From Melastoma dodecandrum (lineage: Eukaryota; Streptophyta; Magnoliopsida; Myrtales; Melastomataceae): a stretch of DNA of 64,000 bases. The notes beneath the pieces were generated by a model that made no database searches, was not told where the DNA came from, and saw only the letters and a list, made by a program, of their open reading frames with translations. The stretch's first letter is position 1. Each line of letters begins with the position of its first letter. Below, piece after piece: positions 45,319-56,504 of this stretch. The stretch spans positions 310,001-374,000 of the forward strand of contig JARUPY010000434.1 in NCBI GenBank assembly GCA_029817715.1, given 5' to 3'. A program made the translations under genes and the position numbers.

Positions 45319-47082
45319 CTAGAAAGACGTGTAAAGATGCAGTGGCAGACGAGGCTCGGCCCTAACGGTTAATGGCCGTGCGAGGAAGAGGTTGTGCTCC
45401 GACTCCGACAGATCTATCCCAGGAGGTCCTGCTGGCTGCTCCCAGGAAAACCCTTGGATCAGCCTCGCTAGAAGCATCACCGTCATGGAAGTACCAAGAG
45501 AAGCCGCTATACAACCCCTGCGGCCAGTACTGAAGGAAATGAAACGTAGGTCCGGCTCCGTGAGCACCACGTTGGTGCTTCCGTCCCCAAGGTGGCGCTC
45601 CGGGTTGAACCTGTGTGGGTCGTCCCAAACTTTAGGGTTCCGACCAAGACCGAGCCGACTCACCAGAACATGGCTGCCTTTCGGGATGAAGTAGCCGGCG
45701 ACAGTCGTGTCGGACATGGCTACGTGAGGAACGTTGAAGGGAACGATAGGGTGCAATCTGAAGGCTTCCCTTGCGCTGGCCTTTATGTAGTTGAGGTGAG
45801 GGATGTCAGATTCTTGGACGAGCCTTTCCTTACCGACAACTCGGTCCAGTTCTTCCACCGCCTTCCGGAGAAGTTCTGGTTGATTTATCATTTCGGCCAT
45901 TGTCCACTCCGCTGCATTTGAGGGATTGTCTATCGCTGCCATCATAATCTCCTGATATCACAAATGCACTTATGAGCTCTCAGAAATACAGAAAGATCGA
46001 CATATCAAGACGATGTCGATGAATATGAAGATTTCATAGTATACCGTGGTTTGAGCTTTGATCTCGTCTGTTGCAAGTAATGGCTGGCCATTTGAGTCTT
46101 TAAGTGAAATCAGCACATCGAGCAAATCTTGTGGCTCCTTGTTAGCATTGTCACCAGAATTTCTCCATTCCCGAACCCTTTGTTCAACAATGGGATCGTG
46201 GTATTTCTTCATTGTCTCTGATGCCTCCTTGACGATCCTCTCATGACCATCCAAGTCAAGTCCTTCAAGGCAGGGGAAGTAATCGGAAACGCAGAACGCA
46301 TAGAGGTACCCAAGTGCGTTGAAGACTGCCTCGACATGCTCCTCTTCCTCGATCCCTGGTCCACCATCGGGCATTCCCTGGCCAAAGTTTCTCTTTCCGA
46401 ATATCAATTTCCTAATCACATTTCCGCTGTAATGCCTTGCAGCAGTCCGGATATCAACATCACGAGAAGCTCCACACTGGGCGAACACGTATCGGACGAG
46501 GTTGTCGGCCTCCTCGACCCTTTTCTCGTGAAGCCACTTGTGCCTCGCGGGACAGATTATCTCGGATGTCAGAACACGTCTCATTTTCTTCCACTGGTCT
46601 CCGTGGGGCGCTAGAGCAGCAGACTTGTACCCGCCGCTGAACGTTCGTGCGGCCATCGATTCCGGCCTCGAGGCAAACACCGCATCCTGCCTCTTGAGGA
46701 TCTCCGCGGCTATTTTAGGGGAACTAACCGACACCACGTGGGTGCTCCCTAGACGCACGCACACAATCTCGGTGCCCATTTCCTCCATGAGTTTGTGTAT
46801 CAAACGAAACACGGGCTTATTGGAGAGCATCTCGGGGAGGTTCCCGAGGACAGGCCATGCCACGGGGCCAGGAGGGAGGCGACCGAGTTGCTTCGACCCT
46901 TTCAGAGAACTCTGCTGGGATTTCAAGACAGCGAAAAGAAACAGGAAGGTCGAAATGATGAAGGCGTTGAAGGCACTCAGCTGTGGGGGGGCAGCGAAGA
47001 AGGTGGGGATGGTGGCAATGATGGTAGTGGCATGAAGGGATGTTGTGTTGAGAAGGATCGCAGCAGAAGCGTTGATATTCAT
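45319..47082 (-). CDS. CYP79: CYP79 cytochrome P450, copy 2 (complete)
   Basis: Exon 1 is 47082-46045 (ATG at 47082), intron 46044-45952 (93 bases, GT-AG, phase 0), exon 2 45951-45319: 556 codons plus stop, the usual size for the family. The ER membrane anchor [16 protein letters not shown] is followed by [13 protein letters not shown], the CYP79-type I-helix [10 protein letters not shown] (in place of the usual AGxDT), AREAFRLHP (ExxR), [10 protein letters not shown] and [15 protein letters not shown] with the heme cysteine. Open through both exons and with a good TATA box, it is the best candidate for a working gene here. Expected role: amino acid to aldoxime, first step towards glucosinolates, cyanogenic glucosides or nitriles. 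Closest in look to CYP79A/B/D types; substrate not deducible. Exon 2 differs from copy 1 at about seven residues plus a four-residue insertion. Confidence 0.95.
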
Positions 47083-47240
47083 GATTCCCGGAACGAACAA
47101 AGGAAGAGATGGTGATCCGCTCTGAGTTGTCTTGGGAAAAACGAGGGTGAATAACAAGGAGATCGTAAGCTCTTCCCTTGAGTACGTAAGGAGAGGTTTT
47201 GTAGTAAGATGTGATGAAGGCGGACAACGTTGTTAACGTC

Positions 47241-47250
47241 GTATTTATAA
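47241..47250 (-). promoter_or_regulatory. TATA box of CYP79 copy 2
   Basis: The minus strand reads TTATAAATAC, about 160 bases before the ATG. Position and sequence fit a plant core promoter. Confidence 0.65.
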
Positions 47251-47655
47251 TGTCCTTCTGGGAGGTTTCCCTCTTGTTGTTGGTTGGCTATTACTTGTAG
47301 TAACTTTTTCGTTACTACACCCGAAACATTTTAACACACGAACGATGCATTCATACTCTAAAATTATTAACCACCCATCTCTAACGATGTTCCTGTTCCT
47401 CAATAAATCCATATAGAAAGAAAGAAAATACACGATGATAATAATAATAATAAAAAAAAAGAAAGATATTTTCAGTGATTCCGATGATACAAAAACACCC
47501 CGAGATTCTTCCGCACGTTGTCTAATTGCCGCACGTTGTCTAATTGTTAGGGGGTGACGAGTAATCAAATCCTATTACTCCATAAAATATTTCGTCAAAT
47601 ATGGTATAAGTTAAAATTCTTTAACTAATACCAAAAAATCGACCTGCTAATTATA

Positions 47656-47711
47656 AAAATCGGTGTTTACGTCGATTTCCAATAACTTTAAAGGAAGCAA
47701 ACACCGATTTT
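47656..47711. other. Inverted repeat with 13-bp perfect arms
   Basis: AAAATCGGTGTTT (47656-47668) and AAACACCGATTTT (47699-47711) pair perfectly across a 30-base spacer that can add further pairs (TTTCC with GGAA). It lies about 570-630 bases upstream of CYP79 copy 2. It could be the end of a small transposon or a hairpin; nothing decides. Confidence 0.7.
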
Positions 47712-47724
47712 CAATTTTCTCCCA

Positions 47725-47920
47725 GTGGTCGTGAATCACATTTTCGTTGTTGAATGAGTGTGTGGTGGAAGCGGGCTTTGGGTACCGGGGGGTGGATATG
47801 TAAGCGAGAGCGGGATTGTCTTGTTTTGCTCCCAAAAAGAAAGAAAGGAAGTTAAACTATTGACGGGTCGTAAGAGGAAAATATCTCGTGCTAAACACAT
47901 GGAGAGAATTATTAAACGCG
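47725..47920 (-). repeat. Upstream-type block of the CYP79 array
   Basis: The reverse complement matches 20745-20905 and 22300-22440: TTTAGCACG.GATATT, AACAAGACAATCCC.C and CCACACA.TC. It sits upstream of copy 2, oriented as in the two plus-strand remnants, which supports a shared ancestral gene unit. Whether it is regulatory is unknown. Confidence 0.65.
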
Positions 47921-48105
47921 GGCACCATGAACTAACAACAACCTCGAGCCTATTCAATTTCCGTTGTATAAGGGTTATTAAAATTGTTGTCAGAAAAATG
48001 AGTTACTATCTATGAAAACCTCCATCAATGCTCTAGACCGATCCAAACAAGTAATTCGAGAATGATAAAAGAACCGAGATAGGTTCCGTAGAGATAAAGT
48101 TTTGA

Positions 48106-48735
48106 TCATTCTTCTTTCTTCATTTGAGGATTGGTATGTAACATGAAATATACTTCTTGCCATTTTGACGGCACCCCAACGTTCATCACTTGCCTCTGTC
48201 CGTAAAATTCTGACACCATCCGAGGGAATTGTAAATGGTAGACCTCCACAGGAAAACCATAATTTAGAATTTCAGTAACTATCTTAGTATGGAGCATGAA
48301 GATGGAGCATGTAGACCAGTAATACCGGCACTACCTTTGATGGTCCGGATAAAAATATCCCCAGCTCTCATTTAAACATATTTCCACGTACACATTATTT
48401 TTTCCATTCTAAAAAATATCGTTTCAGTGGACCTACCAATTCATCGGATGAAAACGTGGTTCCCGGGGGGGAAATAAAATTCTTGTGGTTGGAAAATAAG
48501 GCTGATGTCATTTTCCTGTACAACGATGCCCCACCCGGGGGAATGGCACGCGTGTCACTCGAATAGCTTGGACACACTCTCGGCCATGTCATTGAACACA
48601 TGTTACTCGCGTTTGGCAAGGATGGGAAACAAATATTCGTATCTAGTTTATTTGATGATGGGTCGAGAAATGACCTAACAACAAAACCTCCCTCGGTCAA
48701 GTAAGCATTATATATAAAACCTCCCTCGGTCAAGT
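48106..48735. other. Two unrecognised coding-like remnants
   Basis: On the minus strand, 48297-48106 reads MVSEFYGQRQVMNVGVP, then WQEVYFMLHTN, 62 residues and open. On the plus strand, 48416-48700 reads FSGPTNSSDENVVPGGEIKF, then VIFLYNDAPPGGMARVSLE, a TAG, and HVIEHMLLAFGKDGKQIFVS. Both look like decayed protein-coding DNA, but I recognise no family. ACCTCCCTCGGTCAAGTAAG occurs twice in direct repeat near 48690-48740. Confidence 0.35.
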
Positions 48736-49891
48736 AAGTTCCTCCATTTTTCTTATAACATTAATTTTCTTTTTGGGGAATTTATACCATTCGTATTTCA
48801 TACTTATAAAACATTTTACGAGCATTTTTTTTATAAAATTAAGGGTAAAAAAACTCATGATGTTTTTGAAACTGTGTCGGATTCAAATGGAGTTGGAGGG
48901 ACTCGGATTCATTCGGTTGGGGGACAAAGCTGTTAGCTTTTTGAGCGCAAGCGAAAAATAAAGCAATTAAATCAGATCAATTCGCAGTACGAATTATATA
49001 AAACTATAAAATACTCTTACTCGAAAATCGTCTTTCGTAAATTTCGATGAAACAAATGAAATCTCAAACGACTAAGAACCCACGTGTGACTCCTTCATAG
49101 ATATCCACGTGCACGCGATCACGAACACTCGACGATCTGGTTGATGTTAGCCTCTTAAATTCATCTAGTCTCAAAACTGAAAGCTCACAAAACTCCTCTT
49201 CAGTTGACAAATAAAAACTCTCTCTATCTTTTGGAATTACAATCTCTCTCATTATTTTTATCGTTCTCTTTTCTTTTTAACTTTTAGAACATACAATCTA
49301 ATCCGTGAATTGCCCATTTCCTTTCTGTTTCAATCACGTCATTAACCAAAGCTAACGATAAAGGAAACTTAATTTGTTTCCATAATAAAAAATGTGATTA
49401 ATTGATTCTCCTTTAGTAAGAATAAAATATTGAATAAATTAATACAAATAGTTTTAACCCGTAAAAGCATTATTAACTTTAATCAAATATTAATTTACTC
49501 AAATTAAACATCTAGGATATAAAACTTAAATTAATATTAAACACTTATTTCATATTCATTATTTAATATAAATTGACCCGAATAAACTCATAAGTGATCT
49601 TGGTCAATTTATTTGCTTTCGAAATTTCAAAATAAATTAATAATCCAATTAATTCTAATTCTGAAATATTACAATTAGTAATTTAGTATCCACCAGTGTT
49701 GTCAAGGCGCTAAGGCGCACTCAAGGCGCAAGTGGTCCCCATCGCCCGAGGCGCGCCTTTGCGACAAAGGCGCATATGTATAGAAATGTTCAAATTCAAG
49801 TTTGAAAATGTCCAAATCCAAATTCCCATCAAAATGACATCAAGAAATCCATTAAAAGATTCATAACAAAATGACATCAAAATAAAACAAA

Positions 49892-52405
49892 CTAATAATC
49901 TAAATTATCCACGTGAGGCTCATCAACATAAGTGAAATCTTCATAATCATTACAGTCATCCAAATTTCCTTCGATCTCCTCATGGACGTCGGCATGGGCT
50001 CCATCATCATCATCAAGTAACCTCGAACTAGTTGAAGCCCTGGTCGTTCTCAGAACTTCATTAACAGCCGACGCACGCTCTACTGCAGCCCATGTCAATG
50101 TTTCTCCGCTGAAAACTAAGTCATCGCCCGCATCCTCTTCTATTTCGCCAATAAGCCATTCATTACAATAATCAATTCTATCCAAAGAAAGAGGATTAAT
50201 CACATCACGAGCATCATATCTCGCTTTCAACTTCTGGTTATACTTGACGTAGACAAGGTCAAGTAACTTTTGATGCTCAAGTCGGTTCCTCTTCTTTGTA
50301 TGAATCTGCATAACAATATAAGGATTTTCGAAAAGCGCATAATAATAAATGAGAATTCTTTCACATTAACGGTACGAATAATGACTTACTTGCTCAAATG
50401 TACTCCAGTTACGCTCACATCCGGTTGCGCTACATGTCAAACTCAATATTCGAATGGCAAGTCGTTGAAGATTAGGCGTTTCACCACCAAAGAGAGACCA
50501 CCAGTCCGCTGTAAATACAAATTGTTCATTTAGATAAGTTTCATCAAACAACAATGTCAACAAACATGTTCAATGAATTGCATTGAACAATTAGAAACTA
50601 GAAAGTACCCGGTGATTGTTGAGTCCTCGCTCGGGTGGCAATAGGTGATGCAAAATTTCCAGCGCATCTCGTATAATAAGCCAATTCACTCGTGATTTTG
50701 TCTTGATCATGTGCAGAAGGAATCAATCTACCAATACAATCAAACAATCCCCTGGTGATCTCTCCATCGACGGTAAAACTTGGATTATAGTAAGCAGGAT
50801 TCAAGGCATATCCAGCTGCATGCAAAGGATGATGGAGCTGACAATCCCACCTCTCATCAATGATATTGAAGACATCCTTATATTTGTCTTCATTGCCATT
50901 GAAAGACCTTTGAATTGTCTCTTTGGCTCTGCCCACTGCCTCATAGATATACCCCATGGCTGGCTTCTTCTCATTATCTACGAGACGTAGAACCATCACT
51001 AGCGGGCCCATCACCTTGAGTGCAAACAACACACTATTCCAAAATCTCACCCGCAACACTGTTCCATGCGCACTTTTCCCTTTCACCGTCTTTGACAACT
51101 TGTTATCAAACCATTCTTGTGATCCAAACATCCTTCTCAAGTGGCTTTGCAGCTCATGAAGCCTCTGCAAAGTAAGAAATGTCGTTGCAAACCGCGTGAC
51201 ACCGTGTCGGATGAGTTCCTTCTTTTGTGTGAACACTCTCATGGTACTTAAGACACTACCATGATTATATATAAATCCTACCAAGAATATGGCATGCTCA
51301 ACCGTTTTCTTCACTTACGAAATTTTGCCGATGTCTTCTAATATCAAGTCTAGACAATGTGCTGCACAAGGCGTCCAAAATAAGTGATTCCTCTTCGCCT
51401 GAAGTAACTTTCCTGTCATTATAAAATGAAAATGGTTCAGTCATAAAAAAATTGATTGTTACACATTACATTATAACTTAAATGTGACTCACCAGCCAAC
51501 ACGTAGTTACTTCCATTGTCCGTAACAACTTGTACAACATTCGTCTCCCCTATCTCCTCCACAAAAGAGTCTAGCAACTCAAACAACTTCTCTCCCGTTT
51601 TGGCATAAGACGAAGCATCGACACTTCTGATAAACATGCTACCCTTCGTTGAATTGACCAAAAAGTTGATCAAAGTTCGTCCTCTTTTGTCTGTCCACCC
51701 ATCAGACATTATTGAACAACCATATTGCTTCCGACATTCAACGTGGTCTTTCATCAGCTCCTTAGTGTACTCAACCTCTTGATCGAGAAACGTAACCCGC
51801 GCTTCATGGTAGCTCGGCGGCTTCAAGTTAGGGCCATATCTCCCTATATCGTCGATCATCTTAGCGAAGCTCGGAGACCGCACGGCATTAAAAGGAATGC
51901 CCTCCTGATATAACCATCTGCAAATACTTTTGCAAGTCCTATTTCTCGCCTCTTTATCGAAAGCATCCACCACACTCTTCTGTTTAACCTTCCCCTTCTC
52001 CATCAAGAAAGTATCCATTGGCCCCTTCCCCTTACTTGTACTCTGATTTACTTCCCCGCTCGATCTTTTTGAAGGAATAGAATATGATGTTTCTTCTAAA
52101 GCAATATCATCATCAATATGGAACATCTGGGATGGAACGGATCCAGTACTGCCAATTGAATCCAGTCGTGCCCGTTTTGCTTCCTCCATCTTATTTCGCA
52201 ATTCATCTCTCACATTCTCGGGACATTTAGTGCATGATTTTGCATTTCTAAATGATCCTATTTGATGTTGTTTGGCTCGATGAATGCCACCTCTGGACAC
52301 ATATCCACAAAATATACATGTGACCACATTCGAATCGTTTGGATCCTTCAACATATTATACTTCCATCCAATGTCCTTTTTTTTGGAAGCTCCGGATGAA
52401 TCCAT
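49892..52405 (-). pseudogene. hAT transposase, four exons, one premature stop
   Basis: Cuts and re-inserts the element. Exons: 52405-51493, 51412-50609, 50508-50390, 50305-49892; introns 51492-51413, 50608-50509 and 50389-50306 are all GT-AG and keep frame. The start is the ATG at 52405 (MDSSGASKKK). Domains in order: BED zinc finger (CIFCG ... HRAKQH); DUF659/RNase H-like core with SDGWTDKRGRTLINF and VVTDNGSNYV; CAAHCLDLILEDIGK; C-terminal dimerisation region with WWSLFGGE and GCERNWSTFEQ (catalytic Glu). An acidic tail ends at TAG 49892. The only break seen is TAA at 51315-51317, just after EDIGKIS. Everything else is open, so it was active not long ago. An extra 5' non-coding exon is possible. 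Confidence 0.92.
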
Positions 52406-52539
52406 TCCTAAAAGAATCATCCAAAGAATAATATCACAACGGCAAGACATATTTCCAATCTAATTCATTCAATTCAAACAAATGCAACAATGTCAATCTC
52501 ATTTTCTATAGTAACAAGGCCTCTGATCTGTTACAGTGC

Positions 52540-53188
52540 AACGAATGCAACCTCTCTCTCACGGCCTCTCTCTCACCGCCTCTGATTTGTGTCAATAAGA
52601 TTTGTTACAGTAAAAACAAAGCCTCTCTCTGACTTTTAATGTCAATCTAAAGCCTCTCTCTCACAGCCTCTCTCTCACAGAAACAGAACCATCCATCCTC
52701 ATTTCCCAATCCATCCTCTCACAGAAAAAGACAGTCAGCGGCTAACCGGGTGAGATAAGCAGGCGGGCGGCTGACCGGGGACAGGAGCAGGTGGGCGGCT
52801 GACCGGGGGAGAGCAGCGGTCGGGCGTCTGACTTGGGAGAGGAGCGGGCGGGTGGCTGACCAGAGGAGAGGGAGAGGAGCAAGCGGGCGGCTGACCAGGG
52901 AGGCGGACGGCCAAGCTTGAGCGGGCGACTGACGCGGGGCGCGGCCGAGCTTCAGAGGGTTCGGAGCAAGGGTTCGGAGCAAGGGGAGGTCGAACAGGCA
53001 GAAGGGTTCTGGATCGAGAGCAAAGTGGCTTTTTAGGAGCCGGCCTCATGTGTCGCCTTGGGCCCGAGGCGCGCCTTGCGCCCGACGGTGAGGCCCGCCT
53101 TTCACACATTGCTCGCCTGACGTGTTCCCAGGCGCGAACGGTGCGCCCCGCTCGCCTAACCGCCTAAGGCGCGCCTTTAATAACACTG
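52540..53188. other. hAT 5' region: GCCTCTCTCT repeats and GC-rich subterminal part
   Basis: 52545-52690 has repeated GCCTCTCTCTCAC words; 52740-52935 has several diverged copies of a GCGGCTGACCGGGG/GAGCGGGCG word. The Pro/Ala/Arg-rich reading frames here are composition artefacts. This is the leader and subterminal region upstream of the transposase start. Confidence 0.7.
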
Positions 53189-55297
53189 GTACCCACTAAG
53201 TAATCAATAATATAATGTTCGTGTCCACGTGTTATGCGTGCGACCCTCTAGGTGCTACATACGTAGGTAGTGTAAATCCATACACAAACTAAGGTAACCA
53301 TCTAGCAACACTTATTAGTCACCCAATGTGTTAGGATAATGATCATAAACTGTAAACAACTATGAACCGATTACTATGTAATTCAATCTCTTCATCTAAC
53401 CGACATCCCAATTAATTCGGCGCAAAATACATCATCAATAAATTAATTGTTTTAGTTTATTACCAAGATATAATAGACTCACTTGTATGTAAAACATTCC
53501 TCCCATGGCCATGGATTTTAGAGTCACTCTATCAAATGGCCTAGATGTCAACTCTCTAATGTAAAAGAGCTCCTATATTGACTCAACATTATTCTCTCTA
53601 CGCTTTGTCATACACCCAACAATCGTATTACTCACGACCCGGTTAAAAACTTTGTCTCATACCCAACAATCGTATTACTCACAATCCGGTTAAAAACTGT
53701 TTTTAACAACGTCAAAGTGCACAAACTCCAGAATAAATAAAGGTCTCAAGTCAAAAGATCAGTTAAGATCAGTTATACTTGTCCATAAAGAGTATTAACC
53801 AATGATGTCCAATATGTAGTATCCTCTTAAACGGGTCCAAAAGGTCAGTTACACTCGTCCATAATATAACTCCCACTATTTTATTAAAAAACAAGAGCCC
53901 CCATTGTTGAAATCGGGAATTTTTTGGTAATAATTCGTAGTGGGACCAAAATCTTGAAACATGAAGTATGCACATAGCTAAGCTGTATTGTACGCGCGCC
54001 TTCCGGCCTAGCCCGCGCGTGGCGGTTCGGACGACCCGAGGATCCGGGCCCGCTCCCCAAGGCCCAACCGGTCGACGTCACGACTCGAGCGTCTGACGCT
54101 GCGGAAGGGAATTGGGTGATCCCTCCCTGGGTTCGTAACTGGGCCTGCTCGGGCCCTCGCGGACCGTCTCTGTTTTCCTAAGAGGCGGCGGGCGAAAGGC
54201 AGAGCATGATCCGAAGAAGGAACTTTCGGGAGAAATCAGGAGTAGCTCGTGTCGCCATCACCCATCCAAAATGGCTCCGTAAACCAGTCTTATCGTTTAA
54301 CCTAGGTAAACTATACGGAGTCGCCACCGACTTTATTTATAAAAGTTGTTTAAGTCGGAAAAAACAGTTGGTTCGGGGATTACTAGTTACTAACTCTTAC
54401 ATTCTAACATGCGAAAAAACGAGGTGGCATTTGCTCCAAAAGATTTGCTTTTGTTTGACGAGCATTGGACCCGATCCGGGTATGACTCCGGACTCATGTC
54501 AATGTTTTACGGGCGTTAGACCCGATTCAGGCTTTGGACCCGAACTCATGTTTGTTGATAGCAAACAACATGCGACAATAAACATATGAGCCTACGGCAT
54601 GCGGACAAGCACAAACAATTATTGAGATCAAAGGGGACGGGGAAGGATGGTGACCGTAGACCTATGCACTTGGGCCTATGGCCCGTTACAAGTGGATTTT
54701 CTATCTTTTCAGGGAGGCCCGCACCTCCCCTTTTGTACATCATGTGGTGGGAACCGCTTAATGATTTTAACATCATAAGTGGAAAGATTCACGCGCCTTC
54801 GACAATCCTTCGCGAAGTTTGGGCCGGGCCTTCGAAATTTGTGCATTCGTTATACATGCATAAACCAAAAGACGAATTGTAAGTTATACGATATAAGAAT
54901 TCACATGTGTTTTAAGTAAATAAATGGATGATCATGTTCATCGAACACCCTGTATACTTAATCATATTACAAAGAGTTACTTAATTACGAATTTCAACTA
55001 ACATAGACTGCGCACAGAACAGAAAATAGATTATAACATTGGCTAGGATTGTCCGATTCAATCGAAATTTAAATCAACAGATCTTAACTTAATGAAGAGT
55101 TTGCATGCTAAATCTTATGAAAATCTAACGGTGTAATCTCTCAAGATCAAGGAACAAATGTGGCTGTTCGGAAAAGCAGAACAGTTTGCACAGATGGTGT
55201 TGTTCCTATGATATCTTGGTCCTCGAATGACCGATCGGAGTGAAAAAGGACTTCACAAAAAGGTAAAACTATGAAGATGTGTAAAAAATTTCACATG

Positions 55298-55682
55298 GAT
55301 CCAACGGTTGGATCATCAGATATACAGGTATAAAAGGTCAGACCATTTTGTAGACTCGGTCTGACTTCAGCTGGGTAAAGTTCGGGGAAGAAAAAAGGAA
55401 AACTTTACATCCTTGAAATGAAAAAATGTGTATGATATGTCAAAATCACCAAGATGAAATGAAGAACATATCTATAAAATTTGGCATTGATCCAATGTTG
55501 GGATCTGCCGTTATTGAATAAACAACTTTATAGCGACACTCAGGAAATCTTACGGAGTATATAGTGTGTTTGTAAGATTGTTTCAAATTATGCTAGAATC
55601 TTCAGCGATTGATATACTTATAGAACCGTATTAAAGTCTACTTTAACTGCGAAGAATTTGAGCAAGATCCAACAGTTAGATC
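55298..55682. repeat. Three palindromes GATCCAACGGTTGGATC at about 180-bp spacing
   Basis: 55298-55314 is a perfect palindrome around one base. 55489-55505 (GATCCAATGTTGGGATC) and 55666-55682 (GATCCAACAGTTAGATC) are near copies. Flanking AAATTT.. text before each is also alike, suggesting old tandem units of 177-191 bases within the long LTR. Confidence 0.85.
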
Positions 55683-56405
55683 TCTCGAAACTTCCCCGGA
55701 AGCGATAATGCAACAGGCTGTCTTGCTACGGCCAGCGAAAGTGACGGCCGCCTCGGGGGAAATAACTCGATCCTCTATCAACCAAAAATTAAATAAAAAA
55801 TATCTCCAAGATCATAACTTATTATAGATCATTTGACTTTGAGGTCGAGGTTCGAAAACGTCCCTAACCTCTTCGAAAAAATCAGCCTTTGGAGGTGTTG
55901 TCATAGAAAACAATTGAAATAGAAGGCCGGGAGATGTCCCGACACTTCCGTGCCACAAATGAATGCAAAATCGACCCCCAAAGCTACCGTGAAAGCTTTG
56001 AGGTCTAAGAGACGTACAAAAATGTGTTAGGGAGGAGTTTATGTTATTACGACTTTTTTTTCGCCGTGATCCAATACCGAAGTAAGGTGGCGCGCTGGCT
56101 GTCTCCTGTCTATAGGTTCGACCGTCACGACCTCGTCCGAAGGCTCGTTCCTCACCCCATGGTGTGTGTGGTAGGCCAAAGAAGAAAGTGAACGACGGAG
56201 TTACCATATCCAACATGGTAGAAACATGCTGGAGTTAGCAAAGTGAGAGGAAGTCTCACCGAGGGGTTACCTCGCCCCGGGGTGGCCCGAGGAGGATGAA
56301 CGATGCCGGGAGGGTGTCGGCTGGTAAACTGGTCGGGAGGCTTTGGCTCGTCAGTACTGGAGAGGGAGAGTCCTTAACTCCGGTTTCTGTGTGTACGTCG
56401 GGAGA

Positions 56406-56504
56406 AGTTGGCCTCCGATTGTATGTGGGGGGAGGAGGAGTTGGCCTCCAGTTGTATGTAGAGGGAGGAAGAGTTGGCCTCCGATTCCCAGAGGGGTGGA
56501 GCTC
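56406..56504. repeat. 33-bp tandem repeat, three copies
   Basis: AGTTGGCCTCCGATTG starts at 56406 and near copies start at 56439 and 56472, an exact 33-base period. A single copy is at 57916 and another at 38658, which ties these regions together as one repeat family. Confidence 0.9.

Larger units (their letters stand above)
49694..53188 (-). mobile_element. hAT-superfamily DNA transposon, near-complete
   Basis: The left end is CAGTGTTGTCAAGGCGC; the reverse complement of the right end is CAGTGTTATTAAAGGCGCG. Eight-base flanks are GTATCCAC (49686-49693) and GTACCCAC (53189-53196), the hAT-size target duplication with one change. Subterminal regions are full of GGCGC/GCGCC words, possible transposase binding sites. 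It carries one transposase gene on the minus strand. Length 3495 bases. Confidence 0.95.
48900..53893 (-). repeat. Copia-type LTR-like repeat split by the hAT insertion
   Basis: The outer parts 49500-49693 and 53189-53840 are contiguous once the hAT element is removed, and then align with 17700-18440. The right edge (AAAAAACA, then AGAGCCCCCATTG on the plus strand) fits an LTR end followed by a minus-strand polypurine tract. The left edge is not clear. Confidence 0.5.

Noticed and set aside
45392..47115. Plus-strand open frames opposite CYP79 copy 2
   Set aside because: Antisense shadows of the P450 exons, repeated in parallel at copy 1.
46817..47227. Minus-strand open frame of 136 codons overlapping the start of CYP79 copy 2
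   Set aside because: Out of frame with the P450, has no recognisable domain and covers the 5' leader and first exon.
52719..53109. Pro/Ala/Arg-rich open frames of 87 and 124 codons
   Set aside because: They overlap each other in the GC-rich subterminal part of the hAT element; composition explains them.
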